Of a DNA stretch of 64,000 nucleotides, positions 36,639-46,377 are shown one piece after another (position 1 is the first letter of the stretch; each line of letters starts with the position of its first letter). Below the pieces are notes generated by a model. That model worked only from the letters and a program-made list of their open reading frames with translations. It had not been told where the DNA came from and made no database searches. The stretch comes from Puteibacter caeruleilacunae (GTDB lineage: Bacteria; Bacteroidota; Bacteroidia; Bacteroidales; Prolixibacteraceae). The stretch covers positions 1 through 64,000 of the forward strand of contig SJCO01000020.1 in the NCBI GenBank assembly GCA_005217565.1, read 5' to 3'. The position numbers and the translations under genes are program-made.

Positions 36639-39600
36639 TTATACGCTCACAAATTGCTTTTTACGATAATTCAATGGTGATATTTCAAATTGTTTTTTGA
36701 ACGCTTTTGAGAAGTATTTTTGAGTCCCAAAACCAGTTGCATCTGATATTTCAGATACCGACATAGAGGTTTCTTTTAGTAAACGAGCCGCGACTTTTAA
36801 ACGTTGAATTCGTACGAATTCTATTGGTGATTTAGAGGTCAATGATTTTATCTTACGATATAGTCCTGAGACACTTATTGCCATCTCCGAGGCGAGCTCT
36901 TCCACGCTAAACTCAACATCATCAAGTTTTTCCATCAAAATGGCATCAATCTTTTCGAGGAATTCCTTATCTAATTTACTGGTAGCCAGAATTTCAGATT
37001 TCTCTTCAGGTGTGTTGCCATACTTTTGTACAAGCTGTCGACGTTGTTCGATAAGCTTTTGTGCCCTCAACTTCAATATCTTCTGGTTAAATGGCTTGGG
37101 AATAAAGGCATCAACACTACATTCAAAAGCTTTCAGTTGTGCCTGTTCTCCGGTCTTAGCAGTCAATAATATCAATGGAATATGCGACAAATTGATATCG
37201 TCGCGAACTGCCTTACTGAGTTCAAAACCATCCATTTCAGGCATCATTACATCTGATATAATCAAATCGGGCCTTTTCTGCTGAATCAAAGCCAAAGCTT
37301 TCTTTCCATTACATGCTTCAAAAATCACATACTCCTGTTCAAATATCTCTCGGATGAAAGTACGTAGCTCCGCCTGATCGTCAACAATAACAATGCTTGG
37401 TAAATCCTGAGAACATTCTGTAATTTCAGTTTCTGCTTCATCTACCTTACTGCGTTCCTCAACTAATTCGGCCAATGGGAAGTTCAGTATAAAAGTACTC
37501 CCTTTTCCTAATTCACTTTCAACTTCAATGGTTCCCCCCAGTAAGCCAACATAGTGTTTTGATAGTGCTAATCCAATACCACTACCACCCTTAAAATGAT
37601 TTTCCGACTGATAGAATCGTTCAAAGATCAGCTGCTGTTCTTCCTCACCAATACCTGGACCTGAATCTCTTACACTAATCTGGATAATGTCATCAACACA
37701 TTTTAAAACTACTTTGATTTTTGAGCACTCAGGTGAATATTTTATTGCATTCGACAATAGATTGTATAGTATAGTTTCCAGCAATTCTCGGTCGGTATGG
37801 ATCCACACAACATTTTCCGGCATGTGTAATTCAATACATCTTTTATCTTCTCTGATTTTAAATGCATCGGTTGTAGAAGCTAAGAATTCTCTGAGATTTA
37901 GGTTACTCATATTTACTTTAACTTCGGCATTTTCAGCCTTTTTCAAATCTAAAATCTCATTAACCATCCTCAACAAACGATTGGTATTACGCTGAATTCT
38001 ATCCAGTTCAGGACAGTTATCTTCATCTTGACTGGCCTTTTCTTTTAAACGTTCCAGTCCCCCCATTATTAATGACAGAGGTGTACGTATTTCATGAGAA
38101 ATGTTCAGGAAGAACCGGAATCTCATGCGATCATACTGCTCTTTCTGATGCTTCTTCTCTTCCTCTCTCGCTCGTTGATTAGTCCACAGAATAATCAATA
38201 AAACCACAGCTATGACAACAACTATAAATAAGACCACCGCCCATGGCTGAATCCACCAAGGCTTCAAAATTGTAATCTTCAATATCGTTTCCTCCAATTG
38301 ACCTTTCTGTCGCACATGAAAAGAGTAATCACCAGGACGTAGATTATTATAAGTCTTATGATTATTCAAAATACGATCCCATGAGTTACTCTCACCATCC
38401 ATGAACACCTCATACTCAACAATATCATCAGGTGAATAATTCAGCAACCGATAGTCGAGTCTTATTGTGTTTTGATCATGACGTAATTCAAGATGATTGT
38501 TATATGTGATATCAACTCCATGAAAGATAGAACTAAAGATCTTGGAATCCTTCCTAAAATCCTTTCCCTTAATTTCAACATTTGTTATAACTACTGGATT
38601 TTCAGCAGTATTCCTTTTAAATTCAGTGGGATGAAATCGACAAAGGCCATTTCTACTGCCAAAATAGAGATAACCCGATTTGTCTTCTGATGCTCCACGC
38701 GTAAAACTATTACTCATCACTCCTCCCTGCATAATAAAGCGTTCGGTACTATGATTTTCCGGATCAAATGCAACCATTCCGGCATCAGTTCCCAGCCATA
38801 GGCGACCATCATCACCCAATAACATCGACTCGATTACATTTGATGGTAAGTCTACAGAGCCCTTTAGTGATAAAAATTGTTCTTTTAAAGGATCAAAATA
38901 GATTAGTCCATCCTTTCCTCCAAACCAGATGGAGGAATTGGGGAGCATCACACTACATAGTATAGCATTAAGATTTGTAGTGCCAGTAGTTTTGTATTGT
39001 TTAATCTTATTATTCCTTCTATCCCAACACAGGATGCCATTGAAGTGAGTACCGATCCAAAGTCTTGAATCTACATCCTCAGCGATCATTGATATTTGTC
39101 CGCCATGAAAGTAATCGGGTTCTTCAAGCTCATGAAAGTACTGCTCAAAGCGATTCTCTGAAGGAGAAAAACGAAATAATCCAATGTTAGTACCAGCCCA
39201 TATTATTCCTTTACTATCCTCATACAAGGCCGTAATATTATTCGACTGGATTCCTCCATTTTCCTGGTTATATTTCTTCAAATTATATCGTCCTCTTTCA
39301 ATCTCTTTACGGGAAATAAAATAAATACCCGCATACAAAGAACTCATCCAAATATTACCATGACGGTCCTCCATTAGTGGATACACCTGTCCATAGTGAA
39401 TCTCTCTCTTTTCTTCAGCATAATGCCCTAAGGAGGTAACTTCAGGGTAAAGGTTAAATAAATTGTCTTTTTTACAGATGTTTACCCCTCCGCCCCAGGT
39501 ACCTATCCAAACATCTCCATTTTGGGTAGCTAATGGACAGCTAACATTCTCATGACTTAAACCTTTGGCTGAACGATAATCAAACTTGAAAAATTGAAAA

Positions 39601-40481
39601 TACTGAGGTTTAAACCTGATTCGGTACATACCGCTCCCTAATGTTCCGATCCATAAATTCCCGGAGCGATCATAGAATAATGAACCGATATTATAATCAA
39701 GGAGAGATATGAAGACCTCATACCCATTCTTCAAGTACTGATTTTCAAAGACATTCCTTACTGAGACCAGTTGATGTTCTTTAGGATCCCAATAGCCTAT
39801 TCCGCGTAGAGGCATATCGAACCATATTTTACCTTCTGCATCCTCAACAATATTCCTTACATATGCAGTTGGCATATTCGACCAGCTTCCAACATAAGTA
39901 ACTTTTGATTCTTTGGTATCTAAAAATCCAAATCCTCCATGGGATGATCCTACCCATATTACTCCACTTGAATCTTTATACATTACATGAAAGGATCCTG
40001 CAACAGGAGTATTTCCAACCGATAATTCACCAGTTGCTTTTAATGATACTTTGAAAGTGTCGGTTTGTACAGTTTTCACTCCTGATAAAAACGACACCAC
40101 CTCTTTATGGTTGGTTTTGTTTGACGTATAAATAGATTTATCGGCTTCGGTAAATTCAAAAGAGCGGATATCGTAGATTAGTAATTTTTTCTTGTTGGTT
40201 GCAATTATTAGTTCATGGTTGTTTTTAAAGATTTTTTGAATCATACTACCATCATGCGCCGCAGGTAATTGCGAAAGCATAAATTCCTGTCCATCGAAAC
40301 GCACAAGTCCTCTTTCTGTGGCAATCCATAGAAAACCTTTATCGTCTTGTACAAAATCGAAAACATGATTCCCAGGCAGACCACTAGAATTATTCCAATG
40401 GTATAAATCTGCTTTTTCGGTGATCGCATTTACAACCTGTACCCAGCAAGCTAAAACAAGAATAAAGATTCTTATCCGCAT
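36639..40481 (-). CDS. Hybrid two-component system sensor/regulator (HTCS)
   Basis: A single-protein two-component system of 1280 residues controlling the PUL. Order: signal peptide (1-19), a two-component regulator propeller of many WIGT/FLWIATERGLVRFD-type repeats (about 25-690, periplasmic), a Y_Y_Y domain (about 690-755), a membrane helix (about 765-785), HisKA with the phosphorylatable His in FRFFLNISHEIRTPLS (about 810-870), HATPase (about 925-1030, with SGPGIG and GSGIGLAL), a receiver domain with the phospho-acceptor Asp in LIISDVMMPEMDG, and a C-terminal AraC-type helix-turn-helix (about 1180-1278). The propeller binds an oligosaccharide directly and switches on the adjacent susC operon. 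Confidence 0.96.
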   Translation of the reverse strand: MRIRIFILVLACWVQVVNAITEKADLYHWNNSSGLPGNHVFDFVQDDKGFLWIATERGLVRFDGQEFMLSQLPAAHDGSMIQKIFKNNHELIIATNKKKLLIYDIRSFEFTEADKSIYTSNKTNHKEVVSFLSGVKTVQTDTFKVSLKATGELSVGNTPVAGSFHVMYKDSSGVIWVGSSHGGFGFLDTKESKVTYVGSWSNMPTAYVRNIVEDAEGKIWFDMPLRGIGYWDPKEHQLVSVRNVFENQYLKNGYEVFISLLDYNIGSLFYDRSGNLWIGTLGSGMYRIRFKPQYFQFFKFDYRSAKGLSHENVSCPLATQNGDVWIGTWGGGVNICKKDNLFNLYPEVTSLGHYAEEKREIHYGQVYPLMEDRHGNIWMSSLYAGIYFISRKEIERGRYNLKKYNQENGGIQSNNITALYEDSKGIIWAGTNIGLFRFSPSENRFEQYFHELEEPDYFHGGQISMIAEDVDSRLWIGTHFNGILCWDRRNNKIKQYKTTGTTNLNAILCSVMLPNSSIWFGGKDGLIYFDPLKEQFLSLKGSVDLPSNVIESMLLGDDGRLWLGTDAGMVAFDPENHSTERFIMQGGVMSNSFTRGASEDKSGYLYFGSRNGLCRFHPTEFKRNTAENPVVITNVEIKGKDFRKDSKIFSSIFHGVDITYNNHLELRHDQNTIRLDYRLLNYSPDDIVEYEVFMDGESNSWDRILNNHKTYNNLRPGDYSFHVRQKGQLEETILKITILKPWWIQPWAVVLFIVVVIAVVLLIILWTNQRAREEEKKHQKEQYDRMRFRFFLNISHEIRTPLSLIMGGLERLKEKASQDEDNCPELDRIQRNTNRLLRMVNEILDLKKAENAEVKVNMSNLNLREFLASTTDAFKIREDKRCIELHMPENVVWIHTDRELLETILYNLLSNAIKYSPECSKIKVVLKCVDDIIQISVRDSGPGIGEEEQQLIFERFYQSENHFKGGSGIGLALSKHYVGLLGGTIEVESELGKGSTFILNFPLAELVEERSKVDEAETEITECSQDLPSIVIVDDQAELRTFIREIFEQEYVIFEACNGKKALALIQQKRPDLIISDVMMPEMDGFELSKAVRDDINLSHIPLILLTAKTGEQAQLKAFECSVDAFIPKPFNQKILKLRAQKLIEQRRQLVQKYGNTPEEKSEILATSKLDKEFLEKIDAILMEKLDDVEFSVEELASEMAISVSGLYRKIKSLTSKSPIEFVRIQRLKVAARLLKETSMSVSEISDATGFGTQKYFSKAFKKQFEISPLNYRKKQFVSV

Positions 40482-40954
40482 CGTTATATTGTTAGTTTTA
40501 GTTAAAAAATCGGCATTGAGAAGTGAAAGGTTTTAGTAAATGTACATAAAGGAAATATGGCATAAAAGAGGCCAAATCACATTTGCAACATCCGTCGGGA
40601 ACATTGCAACATTTCTCATGCGGTTTGCATCATTTGTCCTCTAGCCGGACAGGCATTGTTCTCAAGCCGAACGGGCTTCTCATTTTTGGCTTGCCCCAAA
40701 AACGAGACAAAAAGGTCAAGGCTGTCTGAAAAAAGTAATCGATTTATTACAGTTGATAAGTGCGGCTGGGCGATCTTCGAACTCCGTTCTCAGCTTCCCA
40801 GTCTTACTAACCAACTGCTTCTAAATCTATCACGTTTTTCAGGAGGCCAGTTCCGATGCAATGGACTGGTGGTTTAATCATCAACTCGCTGACTGGTAAA
40901 TAACCTTTAATGAGCGATAATGAATTGTAGAAAAGACATAGTGTACTGGTGAGA
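40482..40954. other. Intergenic region with a GC-rich decayed segment
   Basis: No gene. The stretch 40640-40880 is richer in GC than its flanks and includes a small AAGCC-GAACG-GGCTT hairpin near 40660-40675. It resembles intergenic repeat sequence of other Bacteroidota, though I am not certain. It separates the HTCS gene from the inserted SDR/hydrolase/NTF2 genes. Confidence 0.3.
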
Positions 40955-41653
40955 TTACCAAGCTATTTCTTTCATGTCTCTGAGGAATTTTCCGCTGTGA
41001 CCATTATTGGGGAGTTCTGCTGCCCAAATAATGGTTTCAGCGCCTTTTTTCGGACTGCGTGGTGCCGCTATACCTCCCATGTCGGTGCGCACCCATCCCG
41101 GACATACTGAATTTACCAAGATATTATTGCTTTTTACATCAGAAGCTAACTTAATGGTAAGGGCATTCAATGCTGCTTTAGATACACTATAGCCAGGAGT
41201 ATTGCCTCCCATCTCAGCAAAAGCACCAGCACCACTTGAAACATTTACAATACGACCATATTTTTGTTGTTTCATCATTGGGATGAATGCCTGAGCCATT
41301 CGCCATGCTCCTATAAGATTGGTATTTAGCGTGGCCTGAACCTCTTCCAAATCTGCATTTTCTGCTGTGTGCCAAGTGTCATAATTAATTCCTGCATTAT
41401 TAATTAGCATATCTAATCTGCCGAACTCTTGCTCCACAAAATCTTTAAGTTCATTAGTACTTTTAGCATTTGTCACATCCAAAGTATGAAAATATACATC
41501 GCCATATTTTTGAAGTTCCGATTGAGCTTTCTTGCCTGCAGCTTCATTTCTCGCGGTTAAAATTACTTTATAACCTTTTTTCAATAGTTCTTTTACTGTG
41601 GCATAACCGATACCTCTGTTGGCTCCAGTTACCAATGCAATGCGTTGTTCCAT
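40955..41653 (-). CDS. SDR family oxidoreductase
   Basis: A 232-residue classical short-chain dehydrogenase. Its NADP(H)-binding motif is TGANRGIG (about 9-16), followed by the NNAG segment (LINNAGINY, about 82-90), the catalytic Ser in NVSSGAGA and the YxxxK pair in PGYSVSKAA, with a C-terminal VCPGWVRTDMGG loop. The substrate is unknown, but plant-carbonyl-reductase-like SDRs with this spacing act on carbonyl compounds. It lies 157 bp after the alpha/beta hydrolase gene, as the last member of the minus-strand cluster up to 46.2 kb. Confidence 0.92.
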   Translation of the reverse strand: MEQRIALVTGANRGIGYATVKELLKKGYKVILTARNEAAGKKAQSELQKYGDVYFHTLDVTNAKSTNELKDFVEQEFGRLDMLINNAGINYDTWHTAENADLEEVQATLNTNLIGAWRMAQAFIPMMKQQKYGRIVNVSSGAGAFAEMGGNTPGYSVSKAALNALTIKLASDVKSNNILVNSVCPGWVRTDMGGIAAPRSPKKGAETIIWAAELPNNGHSGKFLRDMKEIAW

Positions 41654-41810
41654 TTTATTTGTGTTTTATAATTTTTTTAGGAGATTGCAGGTGCACTGAT
41701 GTTACGCGATAAGAAGTGGTTGGTTACCCCCTCTGTTGCTCCAGATATTCGCATCCCTAACGGGCTGCGAGGCTCTGATGTTGCCATCAGTGGCAAATTG
41801 GATTATTTCC

Positions 41811-42737
41811 TTACAACTTGTTTTTATACCATTTTGTTGCTTTTTCTACAGCAATATTAACTTCTTCTTTTTGATCGTAGAAGTTAAATTGCTGCATTGG
41901 TGAATCCAAATCTGTTTCGATCCAGTCTAACTTTTTATTGTCAGTTGCAATTTTTCCAAAGAAATTTTTAGTGTACTGAGGAAGCACACAACCATCGGAA
42001 TGAATCATTAATGTAGCAGCTTCTAATTTCTCAGCATAAGGCATCGGATTCAGTGTCAGCCAATCTTCCCAGCTCATCACTGCAAACTTATCGTCACTCC
42101 ATTCTTTAACTGCTCCTCTTTCTGGATTCAGATAGTAATCATATGGTCCGTACATTGCTGCATCAGAATTAGAAGTAGATATTGTTTCGATATACTCCAC
42201 TATTCCTGTTTTAGCATAAGTAGTTTTTGCTTTTCGTGCAGCCTCTATCTTAGCGTTTACACCGTCTTCTCCTCCATAAAACAATTTCACAGCTTCTCCG
42301 TCTTGCAACCATGAGGCTGCAGTCACCACTGCTTTAATTCTTGAGTCTTCGGCAGCTGCCATTAATGTATACATCGATCCAGCACATACTGCAAACGTTC
42401 CAATCTTATCGCTATCCACTTCTGCTAACTCTTGAAGATACGTAACGGCATTCTTGATATCCTCAATCTTATTGGTTGGATTTTCCCAGAAGCGAGGCTC
42501 TCCTTCACTTTCGCCATAATGTCTAAAGTCGAATGCCAATGTAATGAATCCCTCTTTTGCAAACCTCTGCGCATATAAACCAGCCATTTGCTCTTTCACG
42601 GTAGTCCAACTACCTGCAACAATAATTGCCGGATAAGTTTCCCCCTTCACATAGTCTGCAGGATAATATAAATTTCCGACTAGCTTCAGTCCTTCACTTT
42701 TAAAGTTTACTGTTTTCACGATTCCCTGTATTTTCAT
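41811..42737 (-). CDS. Alpha/beta hydrolase, dienelactone-hydrolase-like
   Basis: 308 residues, no signal peptide. Strand/loop blocks typical of the fold are YPAIIVAGSWTTVKEQMAGL and ITLAFDFRHYGES (about 35-78). The nucleophile elbow reads FAVCAGSMY, with Cys where Ser is usual. The MIHSDG segment near the end should hold the acidic residue. It is a clear paralog of the lipoprotein hydrolase immediately upstream (same blocks, 36 bp apart). The reaction may be hydrolysis of an ester or lactone, but the substrate is not known. Confidence 0.8.
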   Translation of the reverse strand: MKIQGIVKTVNFKSEGLKLVGNLYYPADYVKGETYPAIIVAGSWTTVKEQMAGLYAQRFAKEGFITLAFDFRHYGESEGEPRFWENPTNKIEDIKNAVTYLQELAEVDSDKIGTFAVCAGSMYTLMAAAEDSRIKAVVTAASWLQDGEAVKLFYGGEDGVNAKIEAARKAKTTYAKTGIVEYIETISTSNSDAAMYGPYDYYLNPERGAVKEWSDDKFAVMSWEDWLTLNPMPYAEKLEAATLMIHSDGCVLPQYTKNFFGKIATDNKKLDWIETDLDSPMQQFNFYDQKEEVNIAVEKATKWYKNKL

Positions 42738-42773
42738 TAACGATATTCCTGTAATTCCCTCAGCATCTAGAAA

Positions 42774-43760
42774 TTACAATAGCTCTTTCGTCATAAACGC
42801 CGCTACACTATTTACCGATTTTTCTACTGGTTCTGGCTTGTCGTAAAAATCAAATTGCGAAACTTCAGGTAAATTAACCGACTCAACTTTGTCGCCTGCA
42901 ATTGCTTTAAATGCTTTACTTCCTTGTGGCAATGCCATTGCTTCGGACTCTACAAACAAAACTTGTCCTGGAATCTTATCGGCATACTGAATAGCATCAA
43001 AAGTTAACCAAGGTCTCCACGATGCTACGTTGAATTTATTATCGTACGTACTTATTAATCCGCGATTCTCTTCGGTGTAATAAGGAGCTTGATACATTAA
43101 TGAATTTTTATCAGTAGTACTAGCTGCAGTAATAATTTGTAATTCACCATTAGCTTCAAAATCTTTTGCTGCTTTATCTGATAATGCCAATAAGTTTTTA
43201 ACCGATTCTTCACCTCCGTATACCTGAGTAGCGATTTCTTGATTATGCAACCAAGGTGCTACCAAAGCCACTGCTTTAAAGGCTTTTTCGGAATAAGCTT
43301 TTACCATATATCCTGAGCTTGCACATACACCTAAACCACCAACTTCGTTAGCAGCAACATCTGGCTGAGTCTTCAAATACGCTGCAGCTGCAACAATATC
43401 GGCTGTTTTACGAAGTGGATCTTCTAAATAGCGATTATTCCCATCAGATGCTCCCCAACCTCTAAAATCAAACACCATGGTAATGAATCCTTTTTTGGCA
43501 AGCTCTTTAGCATAAAGCGTTGGCATTTGTCCTTTTACTGTAGTCCAGGCTCCTGTAACGATAATTGCAGGATATTTTTTCCCTTGTTCGTAATTTTCAG
43601 GATAATAAATATCGCCTGCCAATTTTACTCCGTTGCTTTGAAATGTTACTTGTGCCATTGTTTTTGCTGTTTTAATATTATTCGTTTCTGTTTTCTTTTT
43701 ATTTCCTGAACAACTAACTAATAATGCTATTGTTATTAGGCTTAATATTATATTCTTCAT
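42774..43760 (-). CDS. Alpha/beta hydrolase lipoprotein, paralog of the next gene
   Basis: 328 residues beginning with a lipoprotein signal (SLITIALLVSCSGN), so this copy is anchored in a membrane, unlike its cytoplasmic paralog. The hydrolase core is the same: IIVTGAWTTVKGQMPTLYAK, MVFDFRGWGASDGN, and a nucleophile elbow LGVCASSGYM with a Cys at the expected position. Tandem gene duplication with later addition or loss of the signal is the simplest explanation. It sits between NTF2-like genes and the second copy, so the pair probably works on one compound in two compartments. Confidence 0.8.
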   Translation of the reverse strand: MKNIILSLITIALLVSCSGNKKKTETNNIKTAKTMAQVTFQSNGVKLAGDIYYPENYEQGKKYPAIIVTGAWTTVKGQMPTLYAKELAKKGFITMVFDFRGWGASDGNNRYLEDPLRKTADIVAAAAYLKTQPDVAANEVGGLGVCASSGYMVKAYSEKAFKAVALVAPWLHNQEIATQVYGGEESVKNLLALSDKAAKDFEANGELQIITAASTTDKNSLMYQAPYYTEENRGLISTYDNKFNVASWRPWLTFDAIQYADKIPGQVLFVESEAMALPQGSKAFKAIAGDKVESVNLPEVSQFDFYDKPEPVEKSVNSVAAFMTKELL

Positions 43761-43776
43761 CTTGACTGTTTTTTAG

Positions 43777-44310
43777 TTATTTAATTTTATCCAAGAGGCC
43801 GAAACCTTTTGCCGCAACTATCGGATTGAAGATTTCAACGTACTCAATAATTTTACCTTCTTCATTAAATTTAAAAGTCGAATAGTAGTCGTTGTTATAC
43901 CAGCCTACATCGTTTTTCAGCTTAATCTTTCCCTTATACTTTACAAACGTTACCGTAGGATCTTCCATTGCATACAGCTCATCAATAGGAAACTCCATTT
44001 TCTCGAAGTTTGGAAATACAGGCTCCCAATAAGCTTTAATTCCCGCATGTCCTTTTGTCCCATCAGGAAAAATACCTGATGCATAAGGATTGATATGAAT
44101 GCCGTCTTCAGCAAATAAATCAACTACAGCATCTGTATTCATGTCTTCCAATGCTTTAAAAAAAGCGAGTGTATTGGCCTTATTTCTTTCGGCTATTTCA
44201 TTATTCATGTCAATCTTCTTTTTTAGGGTTTCTAATTCTTCAACTTTTTTCTGATTACATGCAGTAATCAATGATCCAACAGCAACCAGAATTATTAATA
44301 GCTTATTCAT
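43777..44310 (-). CDS. NTF2-like (SnoaL-type) lipoprotein
   Basis: 177 residues with a lipobox (GSLITACNQ). The mature domain has the SnoaL/NTF2 pattern: FFKALEDMNTDAVVDLFAED (about 49-68) followed by GIHINPYAS, and a C-terminal FNEEGKIIEYVEIFNP strand pair. NTF2 folds are cone-shaped pockets used as enzymes or small-molecule binders. It is one of three NTF2-like genes in a row and overlaps functionally with the hydrolases 16 bp downstream. Confidence 0.82.
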   Translation of the reverse strand: MNKLLIILVAVGSLITACNQKKVEELETLKKKIDMNNEIAERNKANTLAFFKALEDMNTDAVVDLFAEDGIHINPYASGIFPDGTKGHAGIKAYWEPVFPNFEKMEFPIDELYAMEDPTVTFVKYKGKIKLKNDVGWYNNDYYSTFKFNEEGKIIEYVEIFNPIVAAKGFGLLDKIK

Positions 44311-44323
44311 TGTTCAGTGATTT

Positions 44324-44686
44324 TTATTTAAATAATTCCGACCAATCGATGTAGATATAGTACTCACTGATTAGTCCGTCTTCCATCTTGAATACATCAC
44401 AAAAAGGAATCGTTAACTGAGAGTCGTCAAGACGTGTATATGTTACCATTCCACGGTGTACTAAAGAATTACCCGACTCGAAGATATCTGTTACATCATG
44501 AGCGGTAGATTTAATCGCAGGAAAGAATCCTTCGAATACCTTTCCAATATTTTCTTTGCCTTTCACTGGTTCTCCATTTCCTGCCACTAAAAGGCAGTCA
44601 TCTGTTAAGAGCTCAAGTACCTTTTCAAGTTGCTTTCCGTCTAAAGCGGTAGACAGTGCATCTACATTTCTATATTTTCTCTCCAT
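44324..44686 (-). CDS. NTF2-like (nuclear transport factor 2 family) protein
   Basis: 120 residues, a compact cytoplasmic NTF2 fold: an N-terminal helix pair (DALSTALDGKQLEKVLELL) and the DDCLLVAGNGEPVKGKENIG strand-loop, ending in CDVFKMEDGLISEYYIYIDW. No catalytic residue can be assigned. It starts 4 bp after the upstream signal-peptide NTF2 gene and ends 13 bp before the lipoprotein version, which shows tight co-transcription. Confidence 0.82.
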   Translation of the reverse strand: MERKYRNVDALSTALDGKQLEKVLELLTDDCLLVAGNGEPVKGKENIGKVFEGFFPAIKSTAHDVTDIFESGNSLVHRGMVTYTRLDDSQLTIPFCDVFKMEDGLISEYYIYIDWSELFK

Positions 44687-44690
44687 CTTA

Positions 44691-45197
44691 CTAGTTGTTT
44701 TTCTTTACGTTTTCCATCGCAGCCTGTGGCAGTTGTGTATTTCCATCCTGATATTTGAAGTTCAGTTTCATTTTTGAAACTCTCCAAGCACCATCAACCT
44801 CTTTTAGTTCAAGATTATAAGAACCTACCACTGTCCAGATATTTCCTGCTTCATGTTCGAGGTAATGTGTTGCTGTACCATAACAGAATACTTCAGCAGT
44901 GTTCCCGTTTACCTGGGTAATAAAGTTTCCCAGCTGATGATGTGTCGAAGTAAATCCAGGTAGAATGTTTTTCCAGCTATCAGTAATTTGTTTCGGACTT
45001 AAAACAACTGCAGGATTTCCATTCATACTAGAGTAATCTAGTTCAACCTGATCAGCAAAAATGTGCTCTACTTTTGTCCATTCCCTATTATCGGAAGCAA
45101 CGAATAGTTGCGATACCGTTTGATTAATTTTATCCATTTGTTGTGCATTTACGGTTATTGATATAATGCAGAATAATGCAAGTGTTATTGTCTTCAT
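44691..45197 (-). CDS. NTF2-like protein with signal peptide
   Basis: About 168 residues with a cleavable signal (MKTITLALFCIISITVNAQ) and an NTF2/SnoaL domain: LFVASDNREWTKVEHIFADQ, then SYNLELKEVDGAWRVSKMKL, which is the typical closing strand pattern. I chose the start at 45197 to put the signal at the N-terminus; nine residues are open upstream. It is the first gene of the NTF2/hydrolase run and lies 90 bp after the AraC regulator gene. Confidence 0.82.
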   Translation of the reverse strand: MKTITLALFCIISITVNAQQMDKINQTVSQLFVASDNREWTKVEHIFADQVELDYSSMNGNPAVVLSPKQITDSWKNILPGFTSTHHQLGNFITQVNGNTAEVFCYGTATHYLEHEAGNIWTVVGSYNLELKEVDGAWRVSKMKLNFKYQDGNTQLPQAAMENVKKNN

Positions 45198-45287
45198 CTC
45201 GTTTCTGTATTTGTAACGATACAAAGATCGACACTGTTACAATGAAGGAATTTATGAAATCAAAGCAAGAAGTATAAATTTCAAAGA

Positions 45288-46202
45288 TCAGGCGTTTTTC
45301 CTGTAGTTTAAGGGTGTTAATCCAGTGTTTTTCTTGAAGAAGGCACTGAAGTTATTAGGTGATTCAAAATGCAGTGAATAAGCGATTTCTTTAACACTAG
45401 ACTCAGTTTGTACAAGCTCGGCCTTCGCCAATTTAAGAATATGACCATGAATATGTTTTAATGCTGTCTGCCCTGTTATAGACTTAACAACAGCATTCAA
45501 ATGATTAGGATGTACACTCAGTATTTGAGCATAATAGGAAGGAGAATGCAGGTTTGCAAAAGTCTCTAGCTTTGCATCAGGATAAAAACTTGTTTTTACC
45601 AACTTCTGAAAGCGCGACAACAGCTTTAAATCGGCAGTACGCATTTGTTCCTTCGCAGTTTCTTTGTCTACCTTATTTTCAAATAATCGCTTAATCTGAT
45701 TTAAAAGCAGTAAAATGTAAACCTGAATAAAGTTGAATTTATCCTTGTGATCACTTACATATTCATGTTGAATACGGTCATAGATATTTAAAATTTCAGG
45801 CAAATCCTCTTTGCTAATTTCAAGAGGTATCGACTCATCTATTTTCAAAAATGGATAATCATCCAGAAGCCTGTCGAAATGATGCGACGAAGCAAGAAAA
45901 TCCTGTGAAATCATGATATAATAGCCCGACCAATCAGGAACTATATCCCACGATAAAATCTGAAAAGGTGAATTAAAGAATATAGTCACACCTTCGGGGA
46001 AATCGGTATGGTATCCTGAAATAGCTTTTCCTCCACCATCAGCTTTGATAGCTATAGAGTAAAACTCATGACGAAATGGAGGCATCTTTGATACAACATC
46101 GTTCATATTTTCTTCAAAACTTCGAATATCGAAATGCGGATGCTTTGGAGCCGAAATTCCAATTGCACGACAATATTCTGTTATTGTTTTGAAGTGTTGC
46201 AT
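45288..46202 (-). CDS. AraC family transcriptional regulator
   Basis: A 304-residue protein. The N-terminal cupin-like sensor half (about 1-170) has PPFRHEFYSIAIKADGGGKA and the FPEGVTIFFNSPFQI strand. The C-terminal double helix-turn-helix (about 205-300) has SVHPNHLNAVVKSITGQTA and IAYSLHFESPNNFSAFFKKN. It is transcribed in the same direction as the NTF2/hydrolase/SDR genes directly downstream and probably controls them. Confidence 0.9.
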   Translation of the reverse strand: MQHFKTITEYCRAIGISAPKHPHFDIRSFEENMNDVVSKMPPFRHEFYSIAIKADGGGKAISGYHTDFPEGVTIFFNSPFQILSWDIVPDWSGYYIMISQDFLASSHHFDRLLDDYPFLKIDESIPLEISKEDLPEILNIYDRIQHEYVSDHKDKFNFIQVYILLLLNQIKRLFENKVDKETAKEQMRTADLKLLSRFQKLVKTSFYPDAKLETFANLHSPSYYAQILSVHPNHLNAVVKSITGQTALKHIHGHILKLAKAELVQTESSVKEIAYSLHFESPNNFSAFFKKNTGLTPLNYRKNA

Positions 46203-46331
46203 CTAATTAGGATTAAAAATATAGGTGAAAATAAAGAAAAATTCATCAGCGCAAAAAAAAACATTGATACATAAAGATAGATTATGCTGATAAGATGCGA
46301 TGTAGATTTCACCCGAAGGTTAGAGAAAATA

Positions 46332-46367
46332 TTGGAAGGTTGTGGGACTAACCACTCAACCTTCCAA
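46332..46367 (-). terminator. Terminator after the BNR-repeat gene
   Basis: TTGGAAGGTTG (46332-46342) and CAACCTTCCAA (46357-46367) form a perfect 11-bp stem extended by an inner TGG/CCA. On the minus strand it is followed by TATTTTCTC. It lies 10 bp after the BNR stop and closes the GH110-GH105-GH172-BNR run. Confidence 0.8.
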
Positions 46368-46377
46368 CTATCTACCA

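Noticed and set aside
40640-40880. A GC-rich stretch that resembles intergenic repeat sequence of other Bacteroidota
   Set aside because: I could not confirm any repeat copy within the window and recall the pattern only vaguely, so it is listed only as a region.
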